Notes: generated from the sequence alone by a model not told the origin. 64,000 nt of DNA from Streptomyces monomycini (GCF_022271435.1 NZ_JAFIQY010000017.1:62001-126000), one strand, 5' to 3'. Counted from the first letter of the stretch, positions 16,907 to 26,402 are shown. Numbers and translations are program-made.

Positions 16907-18022
16907 CTACGCCTTGAGGTGGCCGCCCATCCACTCCAAGGCGGCGGGTATCTCACGGCGCCAGGTGTTGAAGTTGTGGCCGCCGCTGTCGAGGATGATC
17001 GACGCGATCTTCCCCGGGGACTTGGTCTGCTGGATGAACTTCAGCGTTTCCTGGTAGTTGTCCTCGCCCTGCCTGCTGGAGGTCACGAGGAGGTTCACCG
17101 GCGCCGCGGGCAGGTTCTTCTGCCGCCACAGCAGGTTGTTCTCCCGCTCCAGCTGCTTGTCGCCGCCGAAGAGCGCGCCGGTCGAGGCGTCCAGCGGGGC
17201 CTTGTACGCGCCGGAGAGGGCCACGCCGGTCGAGAAGGCCTTCGGGTGGCGCATCGGCATCTTCAGGGCGCAGTAGCCGCCCGTGGAGTCCCCCATGACG
17301 CCCCAGTTCTGGGCTGCGGTGCCCACCCGGTAGTGGCTGGCTATGTCGTGCCGCACGTCATGGGTGAAGAAGGTCTCGGTCTGCGGGCCGTCCGGGATGT
17401 CCACGCACTCGGTGTCGCGCGGCGGCGCGACGGTCGGGCGCATCATCACCAGTATCGTCGGCTTCATCTTGTTCTTGCGGACCAGGTCGTGCTGGGTCTG
17501 CGGGAAGTGCAGCTTCTTGTAGAGGGCTTCCGCGGTGCCCGGGTAGCCGGTCAGCACCACGGAGGCGGGGAAACGCTTCTTCGCGTACGCCGGCTGGAAG
17601 TACTGCGGCGGCAGGTAGACGAACGCCGGGCTGTTGATCTTGGATTTCTCGCCCTGCAGCAGAACCTTGTCTATCCGGCCGCCCACGTGCGGCTGGGAAC
17701 CGCCGGGTACGCCGACGTGCTCACTGCCGAGCATCTTCAGCTTGGTGCCGTTCGGGCCGGTCTCGTGATTCGTCACCACGCCGGGCTCCTGCTCCTGGCC
17801 GAACAGGTCCGCCCATGATGCGTAGAAACCGAACGAATTGTTCGCGAAGAGGCCGATCGAGGCGAAGATCGACAGTTGGGTCGCCAGCAGCAGACCGATG
17901 CGGCCGAGCACCGTGCGCCAGTTCTGCCGGGACAGGCGCGGCCACAGCCAGATCGTGAGAACAAAGAGTGCTACTGCGAAAAGGACGGCCAAGAGCAGCA
18001 CTTTTTTGCTGGTGAGACCCAT
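16907..18022 (-). CDS. Membrane-anchored esterase, antigen 85/esterase D-like alpha/beta hydrolase
   Basis: A 371-residue protein with two N-terminal hydrophobic segments (residues about 7-29 and 41-60). A long extracytoplasmic alpha/beta-hydrolase domain follows. The nucleophile elbow is GDSTGG (MGDSTGGYCAL), and SGGHNF near the C-terminus supplies the catalytic His. It is transcribed away from a lysyl-phosphatidylglycerol synthase-like gene, with about 140 bp between the starts. In Corynebacterium and Enterococcus, hydrolases that remove amino acids from phosphatidylglycerol are encoded beside the synthase. The same role is an inference here; a generic secreted esterase is the alternative. 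Confidence 0.75.
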   Translation of the reverse strand: MGLTSKKVLLLAVLFAVALFVLTIWLWPRLSRQNWRTVLGRIGLLLATQLSIFASIGLFANNSFGFYASWADLFGQEQEPGVVTNHETGPNGTKLKMLGSEHVGVPGGSQPHVGGRIDKVLLQGEKSKINSPAFVYLPPQYFQPAYAKKRFPASVVLTGYPGTAEALYKKLHFPQTQHDLVRKNKMKPTILVMMRPTVAPPRDTECVDIPDGPQTETFFTHDVRHDIASHYRVGTAAQNWGVMGDSTGGYCALKMPMRHPKAFSTGVALSGAYKAPLDASTGALFGGDKQLERENNLLWRQKNLPAAPVNLLVTSSRQGEDNYQETLKFIQQTKSPGKIASIILDSGGHNFNTWRREIPAALEWMGGHLKA

Positions 18023-18162
18023 GAGGTGCTTTCTTCCGGGCGGCCGGTCATCCGTGCCGCGGGTGGAACCCCGGGCCCTGAAACGCCGTCATACAGGGCG
18101 CAAAAGTCCAGATGCTGCGACTAAGACTCGCACGTTCTCTCGACCGGGGCGACGGGAAAGTA

Positions 18163-20007
18163 ATGTCTGACAAGCTAGATGGCGAAAAGTCCGGGACGGT
18201 TGCGTGGCGTCCGCCACGCTGGCTGCGCGGCCCCCGCCCGGAAAAGGTGCCGCCACTGGTGGGGACGGCCGGCGCGGTCGTCGGACTGCTGAATCTGGTC
18301 GCCGGGCTCTTTCCCCGCTTCCGGCACAGCAGGCTCCATGCCCTGGCGGAGGTCCTGCCGGGTGCCGTGAGCGCCCTGGCGGCGGCCTCCTCCATCGTCG
18401 TCGGCATCCTGCTGCTGATGCTCGCCCACGGGCTCAAACGGCGTAAGCGCCGGGCCTGGGTGGCGGCCGTCTCGCTGCTCCCGGTGGGCATCGCTGCCCA
18501 GCTCGTCTACCGTCACTCCATCGTGGGCGCGGCCCTCTCGCTGGCCCTGCTGGCCTTCCTGGTGTGGCACCGGCGCGCCTTCGAGGCGCTGCCGGACCCG
18601 CGCAGCCGGGTGAAGGCCCTGCTGAACTTCGTCGCCCTGGGCGGCATCAGCTTCGGCCTCGGCCTGGTGATCGTCAACACCCACCCGCACAAGATCATCG
18701 GCGATCCGTCGGTGTGGGAGCGGTTCAAGCACGTCATGTGGGGCCTCTTCGGCTTCGAGGGCCCGGTCCGGTACGTGAACAACGTCGACTACACCGTCGG
18801 CTACTCGCTCGGCGCGCTCGGCCTGCTGACCGTCGCCACCACCGTCTACCTGGCCTTCCGCCCCGAGCACCCGGCCGCCCGGCTCACCGCGCAGGACGAG
18901 GAGCAGCTGCGCGAGCTGCTCGCCAGGCACGGCGGCCGCGACTCCCTCGGCTACTTCGCGCTCCGCCGCGACAAGGGCGTGGTCTTCTCGCCGACCGGCA
19001 AGGCCGCCGTCTGCTACCGGGTGATATCCGGCGTGATGCTGGCCAGCGGCGACCCGATCGGCGACGTGGAGGCCTGGCCGGGCGCCATCGAGCGCTTCAT
19101 GGAGGAGGCGCGGGCGCACTCCTGGACCCCGGCCGTCACCGGCTGCAGCGAGACCGGCGGCCAGGTCTGGACCCGCGAGACCGGCATGGACGCGCTGGAA
19201 CTGGGCGACGAGGCGATCGTCGACGTGGCGGACTTCACGCTCACCGGCCGCTCGATGCGCAACGTACGGCAGATGGTCAAGCGCATCGAGCGCAACGGCT
19301 ACGAGACCCGGGTGCGGCGCGTGCGCGACCTGGAGCCCGAGGAGCTGGCGCGTATCCAGCAGGCCGCCGACGCCTGGCGCGACACCGACACCGAGCGCGG
19401 CTTCTCCATGGCGCTGGGCCGTATCGACGCCGAGCGGGACGGTGACGCGGTGATCGCCACCGCGCACCTGGCGCCGGCCGAGGGCGAGCAGCCCGGCCCG
19501 TTCGGTGACCTGAAGGCCATGCAGCACTACGTGCCGTGGGGCAAGGACGGCATCTCGCTGGAGCTGATGCGCCGCGACCGCGCCGCCGACCCCGGCATGA
19601 ACGAGCTGCTGATCGTCGCCTCCCTCCAGGCCGCCCCGGACCTGAGGATCAAGCAGGTGTCGCTGAACTTCGCGGTCTTCCGCTCCTCCCTGGAGCGCGG
19701 CGAAAAACTGGGCGCGGGGCCGGTCATCCGGATCTGGCGCGGCATGCTGATCTTCCTGTCGCGCTGGTACCAGATCGAGTCGCTGTACAAGTTCAACGAC
19801 AAGTTCCGCCCGCGCTGGGAGCCGCGCTTCGTGGTCTTCCGCAACAGCCGGGACATCCCGCGCATCGGCCTGGCCGCTCTTCAGGCCGAGGGCTACCTGG
19901 AGCTGGGCCTGCCCCGCGCGCTGCGCCGCAAGAAGGCCCCCGAGCCGCGGCCGTGCGCCCACACCCCGGCGCCGATCGGCGCGGATGCCGTCGAACCGGC
20001 GGCGTAG
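18163..20007 (+). CDS. Integral membrane phosphatidylglycerol lysyltransferase-like protein (DUF2156)
   Basis: A 614-residue protein from ATG 18163 (GGGAAAG upstream); an extended frame to 18112 lacks an RBS. The first 240 residues contain about six hydrophobic segments. The cytoplasmic C-terminal half is the DUF2156/MprF GNAT-like synthase domain, with SPTGKAAVCYRVISGVMLASGDPIG and VSLNFAVFRSSLERG as typical blocks. No lysyl-tRNA synthetase domain is fused, unlike mycobacterial LysX. Predicted reaction: transfer of an amino acid from aminoacyl-tRNA to phosphatidylglycerol, making the membrane less negative. The amino acid used cannot be read from the sequence. Confidence 0.85.
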   Translation: MSDKLDGEKSGTVAWRPPRWLRGPRPEKVPPLVGTAGAVVGLLNLVAGLFPRFRHSRLHALAEVLPGAVSALAAASSIVVGILLLMLAHGLKRRKRRAWVAAVSLLPVGIAAQLVYRHSIVGAALSLALLAFLVWHRRAFEALPDPRSRVKALLNFVALGGISFGLGLVIVNTHPHKIIGDPSVWERFKHVMWGLFGFEGPVRYVNNVDYTVGYSLGALGLLTVATTVYLAFRPEHPAARLTAQDEEQLRELLARHGGRDSLGYFALRRDKGVVFSPTGKAAVCYRVISGVMLASGDPIGDVEAWPGAIERFMEEARAHSWTPAVTGCSETGGQVWTRETGMDALELGDEAIVDVADFTLTGRSMRNVRQMVKRIERNGYETRVRRVRDLEPEELARIQQAADAWRDTDTERGFSMALGRIDAERDGDAVIATAHLAPAEGEQPGPFGDLKAMQHYVPWGKDGISLELMRRDRAADPGMNELLIVASLQAAPDLRIKQVSLNFAVFRSSLERGEKLGAGPVIRIWRGMLIFLSRWYQIESLYKFNDKFRPRWEPRFVVFRNSRDIPRIGLAALQAEGYLELGLPRALRRKKAPEPRPCAHTPAPIGADAVEPAA

Positions 20008-20032
20008 CGACGCTCCGTACCCGGTGCGCCGT

Positions 20033-20055
20033 CCGCCCCTCCCGGGGGTGGGCGG
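20033..20055 (+). terminator. Short GC-rich hairpin ahead of folP
   Basis: CCGCCC (20033-20038) pairs with GGGCGG (20050-20055) around an 11-nt loop, between the synthase-like gene and folP. It is weak evidence for a terminator, and no T-run is present. Confidence 0.35.
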
Positions 20056-20085
20056 CGCCGCGTCCCGGCCGCCTAGGGTGGGGTC

Positions 20086-21006
20086 ATGAGTACCTTGCGC
20101 GGCCGGGTGGCCGGACTTCCGGACTGGGACCGCTGCGCGGTGATGGGCGTGGTGAACGTGACGCCTGATTCGTTCTCCGACGGCGGGCAGTGGTTCGACA
20201 CCGAGCTGGCAGTCAAGCACGGCCTGGACCTGGTGGCGCAGGGCGCCGACCTGGTGGACGTGGGCGGTGAGTCGACGCGTCCGGGCGCCGCCCGGGTGGA
20301 CGAGGCGGAGGAGCTGCGCCGGGTCGTGCCCGTCGTACGGGAGCTGTGCGCCGCCGGGGCCGTGGTGTCCGTGGACACCATGCGCGCCTCGGTGGCCGAG
20401 CGGGCGGTGGCGGCGGGCGCGCGGCTGGTCAACGACGTCAGCGCGGGCGCGGCCGACCCGGCGATGGTGCCGGTGGTCGCCGCGGCCGGGGTGCCGTTCG
20501 TGGTCATGCACTGGCGCGGCCGGTCCATCGACATGAACAACCGGGCCGTGTACGGGGACGTCGTCACCGAGGTGCTCGGCGAGCTGCGGCAGAGCCTGGA
20601 CCGGGCGGTCGACGGCGGCATCGACCCCGAGCGCATCGTCGTCGACCCCGGGCTGGGCTTCGCCAAGGAGGCCGGGCACGACCTCGCGCTGATCGCGCAG
20701 CTGGCGCGGCTGCGGGAGCTGGGCCGTCCCCTGCTGGTGGCCGCTTCGCGCAAACGTTTCCTGGGCAGGGTGCTGGCAGGGGACGCACAGGCCGCTCCGC
20801 CGCCCGCCCGCGAGCGGGACGCGGCGACGGCCGCGGTGTCGGCGATGGTCGCGCGGGAGGGAGCCTGGGCGGTGCGGGTGCACGAGGTGCGCGCGAGCGC
20901 GGACGCGGTACGGGTCGCCCGTGCCGTCGAAGGCGCGGCGGGACGGACGGACGGGACGAGTGTGACGGGCGCCGCGGGTGCGGCGGACGCGACGGGAGCG
21001 GTGTGA
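20086..21006 (+). CDS. folP: Dihydropteroate synthase
   Basis: It condenses p-aminobenzoate with the pterin diphosphate and is the sulfonamide target. Motifs are MGVVNVTPDSFSDGG near residue 16, VDVGGESTRPGA with the first pterin-binding loop, and the C-terminal ASRKRFLG. The last 25 residues are Gly/Ala/Thr-rich and look like an unstructured extension, making the 306-residue product slightly longer than usual. Its stop overlaps the next start (GTGA). It heads the folP-NTF2-folB-folK run. Confidence 0.97.
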   Translation: MSTLRGRVAGLPDWDRCAVMGVVNVTPDSFSDGGQWFDTELAVKHGLDLVAQGADLVDVGGESTRPGAARVDEAEELRRVVPVVRELCAAGAVVSVDTMRASVAERAVAAGARLVNDVSAGAADPAMVPVVAAAGVPFVVMHWRGRSIDMNNRAVYGDVVTEVLGELRQSLDRAVDGGIDPERIVVDPGLGFAKEAGHDLALIAQLARLRELGRPLLVAASRKRFLGRVLAGDAQAAPPPARERDAATAAVSAMVAREGAWAVRVHEVRASADAVRVARAVEGAAGRTDGTSVTGAAGAADATGAV

Positions 21007-21509
21007 CTCCACGTACGGACATCGAGCTGGTCGAGCAGGCGAACACCGACCTGTACGAGGCCATGGAGCGCGGTGACCACGCGGCCATGTCCGAGATGTG
21101 GATGGACGGCCAGGTGAGCGTGGTGCACCCGGGCTGGCCGGTGCTGCGCGGGCGCGGCGAGGTGCTGCGTTCGTACGCCCTGATCATGGCGAACACCGAG
21201 TACATCCAGTTCTTCCTGACGGATGTGGAGATCGACGTCCTCGGCGACACCGCGCTGGTCACCTGCACCGAGAACATCCTCAGCGGCGGGCCCGCGGAGG
21301 AGGACGGCTCGGTCGGGCCGCTGATCGGCCAGCTCGTCGTGGCGACCAATGTCTTCCGGCGTACGGAGGAGGGCTGGCGGGTCTGGTCGCACCACGGCTC
21401 GCCCGTCCTGGCGGACCAGGACGATGAAGGGGCCGGGGCAGGGGACGGGGACGGCGAGGCCGGACCCGACGACGGGCCGGGCGCCGGGGGTGTGGGCGGC
21501 GGGGTCTGA
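21003..21509 (+). CDS. NTF2/SnoaL-like protein between folP and folB
   Basis: A 168-residue protein; GTG 21003 overlaps the folP stop by 4 nt. The first 125 residues show the NTF2/SnoaL (DUF4440-like) pattern, for example EQANTDLYEAMERGDHAAMSE, WMDGQVSVVHPGWP and a final FRRTEEGWRVWSHHGS. The last 40 residues are Asp/Gly-rich and probably disordered. The gene is a standard member of the actinobacterial fol operon, but its function there is unknown. Coupling with folP suggests a role linked to folate synthesis. Confidence 0.85.
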   Translation: MTPRTDIELVEQANTDLYEAMERGDHAAMSEMWMDGQVSVVHPGWPVLRGRGEVLRSYALIMANTEYIQFFLTDVEIDVLGDTALVTCTENILSGGPAEEDGSVGPLIGQLVVATNVFRRTEEGWRVWSHHGSPVLADQDDEGAGAGDGDGEAGPDDGPGAGGVGGGV

Positions 21510-21925
21510 ACGTGAAACTCGCGTGAAGACTTCGCGCGTTTTCATGGGCGCCGGGTGACCGTTCCGTGGCGGTACGGTGACCGTCACCAGGCCGACGGCC
21601 TGCGGCGACACCGCCGGTCCCGTCAGCGGGAAACGTCAGCGAGGTCGACTCCGGCGCACCCGTTCGAGCCAAGTGCCGTGCGGGTAGGGGTGGGACCGCG
21701 GGCCCACGGGTAGTGGCCGCGCGGACGACCGTCTGTACGCCCCGGCAGCAGCGCCTAGCAGTCGTACGGGGCCTTGTCCATGGCCCCCGTGGGCAAGCAC
21801 TGTCGGTGCTCGCAGGTAGATTCGATGATGGGGCGGCGTGCCGGACGAGTCTCTGGTCCCCGCCCGCAATTCCGACGATCAGTGGTACCAGAGGTGCCAA
21901 TGGGACCAGTGGGAGTGTGATTCGC
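21510..21925. other. 416-bp gap before folB, no gene seen
   Basis: Frames in this stretch lack an RBS and conserved-looking sequence. It most likely carries an internal promoter for folB-folK. A weak A/T-containing dyad just after the NTF2-like gene (about 21513-21542) may act as a terminator. Confidence 0.4.
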
Positions 21926-22285
21926 GTGGATCGTGTCGCGCTGCGTGGGCTGAAGGCCCGAGGGCACCACGGGGTCTTCCCCCGGGAACGCGAAGAGGGC
22001 CAGACCTTCATCGTGGACCTGGTGCTGGGCCTGGACACCCGCCCGGCGGCGGCGACCGACGACCTCGCGAAGACCGTGCATTACGGCGTCGTGGCGGAGG
22101 AGGTCGTGGCCGTCGTCGAGGGCGAGCCCGTCGACCTCATCGAGACGCTCGCGGAGCGCATCGCCGGCCAGTGCCTCAAGCACGAGGGGGTCCAGGAGGT
22201 GGAGGTGGTCGTCCACAAGCCGGACGCCCCGATCACCGTCCCCTTCGACGACGTGACCATCACCATCACCCGGAGCCGAGTATGA
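21926..22285 (+). CDS. folB: Dihydroneopterin aldolase
   Basis: It converts dihydroneopterin to 6-hydroxymethyl-dihydropterin. The protein is 119 residues from GTG 21926, the usual family length. GGGAG at 21911-21915 fits this start better than the in-frame GTG at 21917. Motifs are LRGLKARGHHGVFPRE at the N-terminus, the catalytic Glu-Lys region (LIETLAERIA and VVHKPDAPI) and a C-terminal VTITITR. Its stop overlaps the folK start (ATGA). Confidence 0.95.
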   Translation: MDRVALRGLKARGHHGVFPREREEGQTFIVDLVLGLDTRPAAATDDLAKTVHYGVVAEEVVAVVEGEPVDLIETLAERIAGQCLKHEGVQEVEVVVHKPDAPITVPFDDVTITITRSRV

Positions 22286-22875
22286 CCAGCAGTGACCCGA
22301 CCGTGCAGCCGGTGCCCACGTCCGTGGTGGAGCGGGTGGACGCCGCGGACGTGACGCTCTCCAACCCGAAACGCGCCGTGATCTCCCTCGGCAGCAACCT
22401 CGGCAACCGCCTGGAGACCATCCAGGGTGCCGTCGACGCGCTGGAGGACACCCCCGGTGTCCGCGTCAAGGCCGTCTCGCCGGTGTACGAGACCGAGCCG
22501 TGGGGTGTCGACCCCGGCTCGCAGCCGTCGTACTTCAACGCGGTGGTGCTCATCAAGACGACGCTGCCGCCCGCCTCCCTGCTGGAGCGCGGCCAGGCGA
22601 TCGAGGAGGCCTTCGAGCGCGTCCGTGACGAGCGCTGGGGGCCGCGTACGATCGACGTCGACATCCTGGCGTACCAGGACGTCCTCTCCGAGGACCCGCT
22701 GCTGACCCTGCCCCACCCGCGCGCCCACGAGCGCGCGTTCGTCCTGGTGCCGTGGCACGACGTCGACCCGGAGGCGGAGGTCCCGGGCCGCGGCGCGGTT
22801 GCGGAGCTGCTCTCGGCGGTCGGCCGCGAGGGAGTCGTCCCGCGGGCGGACCTGGAACTGCGGCTGCCCGAGTAG
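22282..22875 (+). CDS. folK: Hydroxymethyl-dihydropterin pyrophosphokinase
   Basis: It transfers pyrophosphate from ATP to the pterin, making the folP substrate. The protein is 197 residues from ATG 22282, coupled to folB. HPPK motifs are present: SLGSNLGNR, SPVYETEPWGV, and RWGPRTIDVDILAY, which carries the two metal-binding aspartates; LPHPRAHERAFVLVPW follows. About 30 extra residues precede the domain. Everything needed for the pterin branch except the phosphatase step is within about 6.8 kb of folE. Confidence 0.96.
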   Translation: MTSSDPTVQPVPTSVVERVDAADVTLSNPKRAVISLGSNLGNRLETIQGAVDALEDTPGVRVKAVSPVYETEPWGVDPGSQPSYFNAVVLIKTTLPPASLLERGQAIEEAFERVRDERWGPRTIDVDILAYQDVLSEDPLLTLPHPRAHERAFVLVPWHDVDPEAEVPGRGAVAELLSAVGREGVVPRADLELRLPE

Positions 22876-23013
22876 ACGTTGGGACGGTGGGTGCGCCGCC
22901 GGCGCCGCACGCCGGACCAAACCTGCCGTGACGCACGCACTCCGCACGACCGCGCGGACACCCGCACGGCGCACCACACGTACGAGGACGAGGGCACAAG
23001 GGGCGAACGCTCG

Positions 23014-23496
23014 GTGAAGCAGCTACACATCAAGGTGCTGGGCGGGCTGTTCCTGGCAGCCGGAGTGCTGGCCTGGGCCGGTGCCCGGCTCTGGGACTCC
23101 TTCGGCACGCTTCCCGGCGTGCCGCTGGCCGCCCCCGTCGTCCTGGCCCTGATCGCCGCCGTCCTGGCCGCCACCGCCGTGTCCCTGCGCTCCCGGCTGA
23201 AGGCCCAGCGCGAGCGCCGCCCCGACGCCAGGGGCGTCGACCCGCTGGTGGCCGCCCGCGCCGTCGTCTTCGGCCAGGCGAGCGCCCTGGTGGCCTCCGT
23301 GGTGGCCGGTGTGTACGGCGGTGTCGGCGTCTTCCTGCTCACCACGGACCTCGCGGTCGAGCCCCGCCGTGACCAGGCCATCCACGCGGGCTTCTCGGTC
23401 CTGGCCGGTGCGGCGGTGGTGGTGGCCGCGCTCTTCCTGGAGCGCGTGTGCAAGCTTCCGGAGGACGATGACGAGGCGGGGGCCAGCGCGGCGTAG
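23014..23496 (+). CDS. DUF3180 membrane protein
   Basis: A 160-residue protein from GTG 23014 with four hydrophobic segments: two near the N-terminus (GGLFLAAGVLAWAG and APVVLALIAAVLAATAV) and two later (ASALVASVVAGVYGGVGVFL and GFSVLAGAAVVVAALFL). Proteins of this family follow folK in most actinobacteria. Function unknown. The 137-bp gap from folK carries no other gene. Confidence 0.85.
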   Translation: MKQLHIKVLGGLFLAAGVLAWAGARLWDSFGTLPGVPLAAPVVLALIAAVLAATAVSLRSRLKAQRERRPDARGVDPLVAARAVVFGQASALVASVVAGVYGGVGVFLLTTDLAVEPRRDQAIHAGFSVLAGAAVVVAALFLERVCKLPEDDDEAGASAA

Positions 23497-23526
23497 GGCC
23501 GAAAACGGCACCCGCCGCCCCCGGAG

Positions 23527-24726
23527 CTACGCGCTGGGAACGCTCTCCACCACGACCTCGTCGCGTGCCAGGCGACCCGCGTCGGCCGCCGTGGACCGCC
23601 GCAGCGCCGCGTGCAGCGCCGCAGGCGTCAGCACACCGAGGAATCGTTCTTCCTCCAGTACAGCGATCCACCCGGCGTCGTGCTGGAGCATGGTGCTGAA
23701 CGCCTGCTTCAGCGGCGCCCCGAGCGGCAGCCACGCCTCCATGCGCCGTGCGTGGTCGCGCACCTCTCGCCCGGTCGCCGCCGTCGCCGTCCCGGAGCCC
23801 GCGGCCTTCAGGTCCGTGGCCTTCAGGCCCGCCGCCGAGACCCAGCCGTGCAGGGCGCCGTCTGCGTCCAGGACCACGGCCCACGCCGCGCCCTCCTCGT
23901 CGAGCCGGGCGGCCGCCCGCGCCGCGTCGTCGTCGAGCCGGACCACCGGCGGCTGCTCCAGGTCACCGGTCTCGATCGGGGTCACCGAGAGCCGCTTGAG
24001 CCCGCGGTCGGCGCCGACGAACTCCGCGACGTACGGGGTGGCCGGTGCCCCCAGCACCGTGGCCGGGGTGTCGAACTGCTCGACGCGGCCCGCCCCGTAG
24101 ACGGCGATGCGGTCCCCGAGCCGTACCGCTTCCTCGATGTCGTGGGTGACGAAGAGCACCGTCTTGTGGAGCGTGGACTGGAGCCGCAGGAACTCCGTCT
24201 GGAGGTGTTCGCGGACGACCGGGTCGACCGCGCCGAACGGCTCGTCCATGAGCAGGACGGGCGGGTCGGCAGCCAGCGCGCGGGCGACGCCGACGCGCTG
24301 GCGCTGTCCGCCGGAGAGCTGTTCGGGGTAGCGGTCCCCGTACTGCGAGGGATCCAGGCCGACCAGGTCGAGGAGTTCGGCGGCGCGGTCCCTGGCCTTC
24401 TTGCGCGGCCAGCCGAGCAGGTGCGGGACGGTCGCGGTGTTCTCCAGCACGGTCTTGTGCGGGAAGAGGCCGACCTGCTGGATGACGTAGCCGATACGGC
24501 GGCGCAGTTCCACGGGGTCGATGGTCGATATGTCCGCGCCGTCCAGGTAGATGCGGCCGGCGGTCGGTTCGATGAGCCGGTTGACCATCTTCATCGTCGT
24601 GGTCTTGCCGCAGCCCGACGGTCCGACGAGCGTGACCAGCTCGCCCTCCGCGACCTCGAACGAGAGGTCGTCGACGGCGGTGGTGCCGTCGGCGTAGCTC
24701 TTGGTGACGTGCTCGAAACGGATCAT
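23527..24726 (-). CDS. Compatible-solute (betaine/choline-type) ABC transporter ATPase with CBS domains
   Basis: A 399-residue OpuCA/ProV-like ATPase that energises import of quaternary-amine osmoprotectants. Walker A is GPSGCGKTT, signature LSGGQRQRVG, Walker B VLLMDEPFGAVD and switch His VTHD. The C-terminal 140 residues carry two CBS-like halves (AWAVVLDADGALHGWV and AGWIAVLEEERFLGVL), which in OpuA-type systems sense ionic strength. It is divergent from the two permease genes rather than joined to them. The substrate class is inferred from family. Confidence 0.92.
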   Translation of the reverse strand: MIRFEHVTKSYADGTTAVDDLSFEVAEGELVTLVGPSGCGKTTTMKMVNRLIEPTAGRIYLDGADISTIDPVELRRRIGYVIQQVGLFPHKTVLENTATVPHLLGWPRKKARDRAAELLDLVGLDPSQYGDRYPEQLSGGQRQRVGVARALAADPPVLLMDEPFGAVDPVVREHLQTEFLRLQSTLHKTVLFVTHDIEEAVRLGDRIAVYGAGRVEQFDTPATVLGAPATPYVAEFVGADRGLKRLSVTPIETGDLEQPPVVRLDDDAARAAARLDEEGAAWAVVLDADGALHGWVSAAGLKATDLKAAGSGTATAATGREVRDHARRMEAWLPLGAPLKQAFSTMLQHDAGWIAVLEEERFLGVLTPAALHAALRRSTAADAGRLARDEVVVESVPSA

Positions 24727-24931
24727 GGTGGTTTCCCCAGTGTGGCCAGTGTGGACGGTCGCCGGCCGGGTAGGCGCGCTGTGCTCCTCCGGCTCCTGCC
24801 CGCGGAATCCGTCCCGTCACGTGCGTCTGGTGACGACTGGATGGCGGGCCGGTCGGATTGTCAGTGGTGGGGGATAGGGTCGCAGACAGTCACCGAAAAT
24901 GTGAGCGACAGGGCGGGGGAGGTGACCGCGG

Positions 24932-25669
24932 ATGGGTGCGCAGGGCTGCCTGGAGGCGAACGACTGGATCTGCGGTGAGTATGTCCGGACGCGCAGTCAG
25001 GAGTTGCTGGACGCCACCGTCCAGCATGTGGGCATCACGCTGGTGTCCGTCGTCATCGGCCTGCTGATCGCCTTTCCGCTGGCGCTCATAGCCCGCCGCT
25101 GGCGTGCGGCCGCGGGCCCGGTCCTCGGGTTGACGACGATTTTGTACACGGTCCCTTCGCTGGCGATGTTCGCGCTGCTGACACCGGTCTTCGGCGTCTC
25201 GGCCGCCGTGGTCGTCACGGGCCTGGTGCTCTACTCCCTGACGATCCTGGTCCGGAACATCCTCGCCGGGCTGGAGTCGGTGCCGCAGGAGGTCCGGGAG
25301 GCGGCGCGCGGGATGGGGTACGGCCCCGTGAAACTGCTGTTCGGTGTCGAACTCCCGCTGGCACTGCCCGCGTTGACGGCCGGTCTGCGCATCGCGACGG
25401 TCTCGACGGTGGCGATGACGACGATCGGCGCCGTGGTCGGCTACGGCGGCCTCGGCAATCTCATATCCAGCGGCATGGAGGGCTTCTTCAAGGCGGAGGT
25501 GCTGACGGCCTCGGTGCTCTGCGTGCTGCTGGCGGTGGTCGCCGACGTGCTGCTGATCGGCCTGCAGAGGCTGCTGACGCCGTGGACCCGGGCGCAGGCG
25601 CGGGCCCGCTCCCGCGCGCGGCGGGAGCGGCGGGCGGCGGACCGGACGGCGAAGAAGGCGGTGGCCTGA
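24932..25669 (+). CDS. Compatible-solute ABC transporter permease (first)
   Basis: A 245-residue permease with about five membrane segments and the EAA loop EVREAARGMGYGPVKLLFGVELPLALP. ATG 24932 follows GGGGGAGG. The C-terminal tail is Arg/Ala-rich. It pairs with the second permease 4 nt downstream. The 205-bp region upstream is shared with the divergent ATPase gene and must hold both promoters. Confidence 0.92.
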   Translation: MGAQGCLEANDWICGEYVRTRSQELLDATVQHVGITLVSVVIGLLIAFPLALIARRWRAAAGPVLGLTTILYTVPSLAMFALLTPVFGVSAAVVVTGLVLYSLTILVRNILAGLESVPQEVREAARGMGYGPVKLLFGVELPLALPALTAGLRIATVSTVAMTTIGAVVGYGGLGNLISSGMEGFFKAEVLTASVLCVLLAVVADVLLIGLQRLLTPWTRAQARARSRARRERRAADRTAKKAVA

Positions 25670-25673
25670 GGCG

Positions 25674-26402
25674 ATGGACGCGATAACGGGCGCTTGGGAC
25701 TGGCTGGCGGCCTCGGCCAACTGGGCCGGGGAGAAAGGGGTGTGGCACCGGCTCGGCGAGCATGTCTACCTCAGCGCGATGTGCCTGGCGATCTCCTGCC
25801 TGATCGCCCTGCCGGTCGCCCTGTACCTGGGCCACATCGGCAAGGGCGGGGCGCTGGCGGTCAACATCTCCAACGTGGGCCGCGCGGTGCCGACGTTCGC
25901 GGTACTGGTCCTGCTGACGCTCAGTCCGCTGGGTACGGCGGGGGACTGGCCGACGATCATCGCGCTGGTGCTGTTCGCGGTGCCGCCGCTGCTCACCAAC
26001 GCGTACGTGGGGATGCGGGAGGCCGACCGGGACGTGGTCGAGGCGGCGCGCGGGATGGGCATGTCCGGGCCGCAGCTGCTGCTCCGGGTCGAGCTGCCGC
26101 TCGCCTATCCGTTGATCATGACGGGCCTGCGGTCGGCCGGCGTCCAGGTCGTGGCCACGGCGACGCTGGCCGCGCTCGCGGGCGGCGGCGGCCTCGGCCG
26201 CATCATCACCGCCGGCTTCGGCAACTACAACACGCCGCAGGTGGTCGCGGGCGCGGTGCTGGTCGCCGTACTGGCGCTGCTGGTCGAAGGGCTGCTGGTG
26301 CTGACGGACCGGGCCTTCGACCCGATGCGCCGGGGCCGGAGCCGCTCGCGGAAGTCCCGTACGACGGCCGACGACGCGACACCGGCCGGGAGCCCCGCGT
26401 GA
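25674..26402 (+). CDS. Compatible-solute ABC transporter permease (second)
   Basis: A 242-residue permease homologous to the preceding one, with the EAA loop DVVEAARGMGMSGPQLLLRVELPLAYP. It begins 4 nt after the first permease, so the two are co-translated and probably form the heterodimeric channel of an OpuC/OpuB-like importer. The C-terminus is Arg/Ser-rich. Confidence 0.92.
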   Translation: MDAITGAWDWLAASANWAGEKGVWHRLGEHVYLSAMCLAISCLIALPVALYLGHIGKGGALAVNISNVGRAVPTFAVLVLLTLSPLGTAGDWPTIIALVLFAVPPLLTNAYVGMREADRDVVEAARGMGMSGPQLLLRVELPLAYPLIMTGLRSAGVQVVATATLAALAGGGGLGRIITAGFGNYNTPQVVAGAVLVAVLALLVEGLLVLTDRAFDPMRRGRSRSRKSRTTADDATPAGSPA

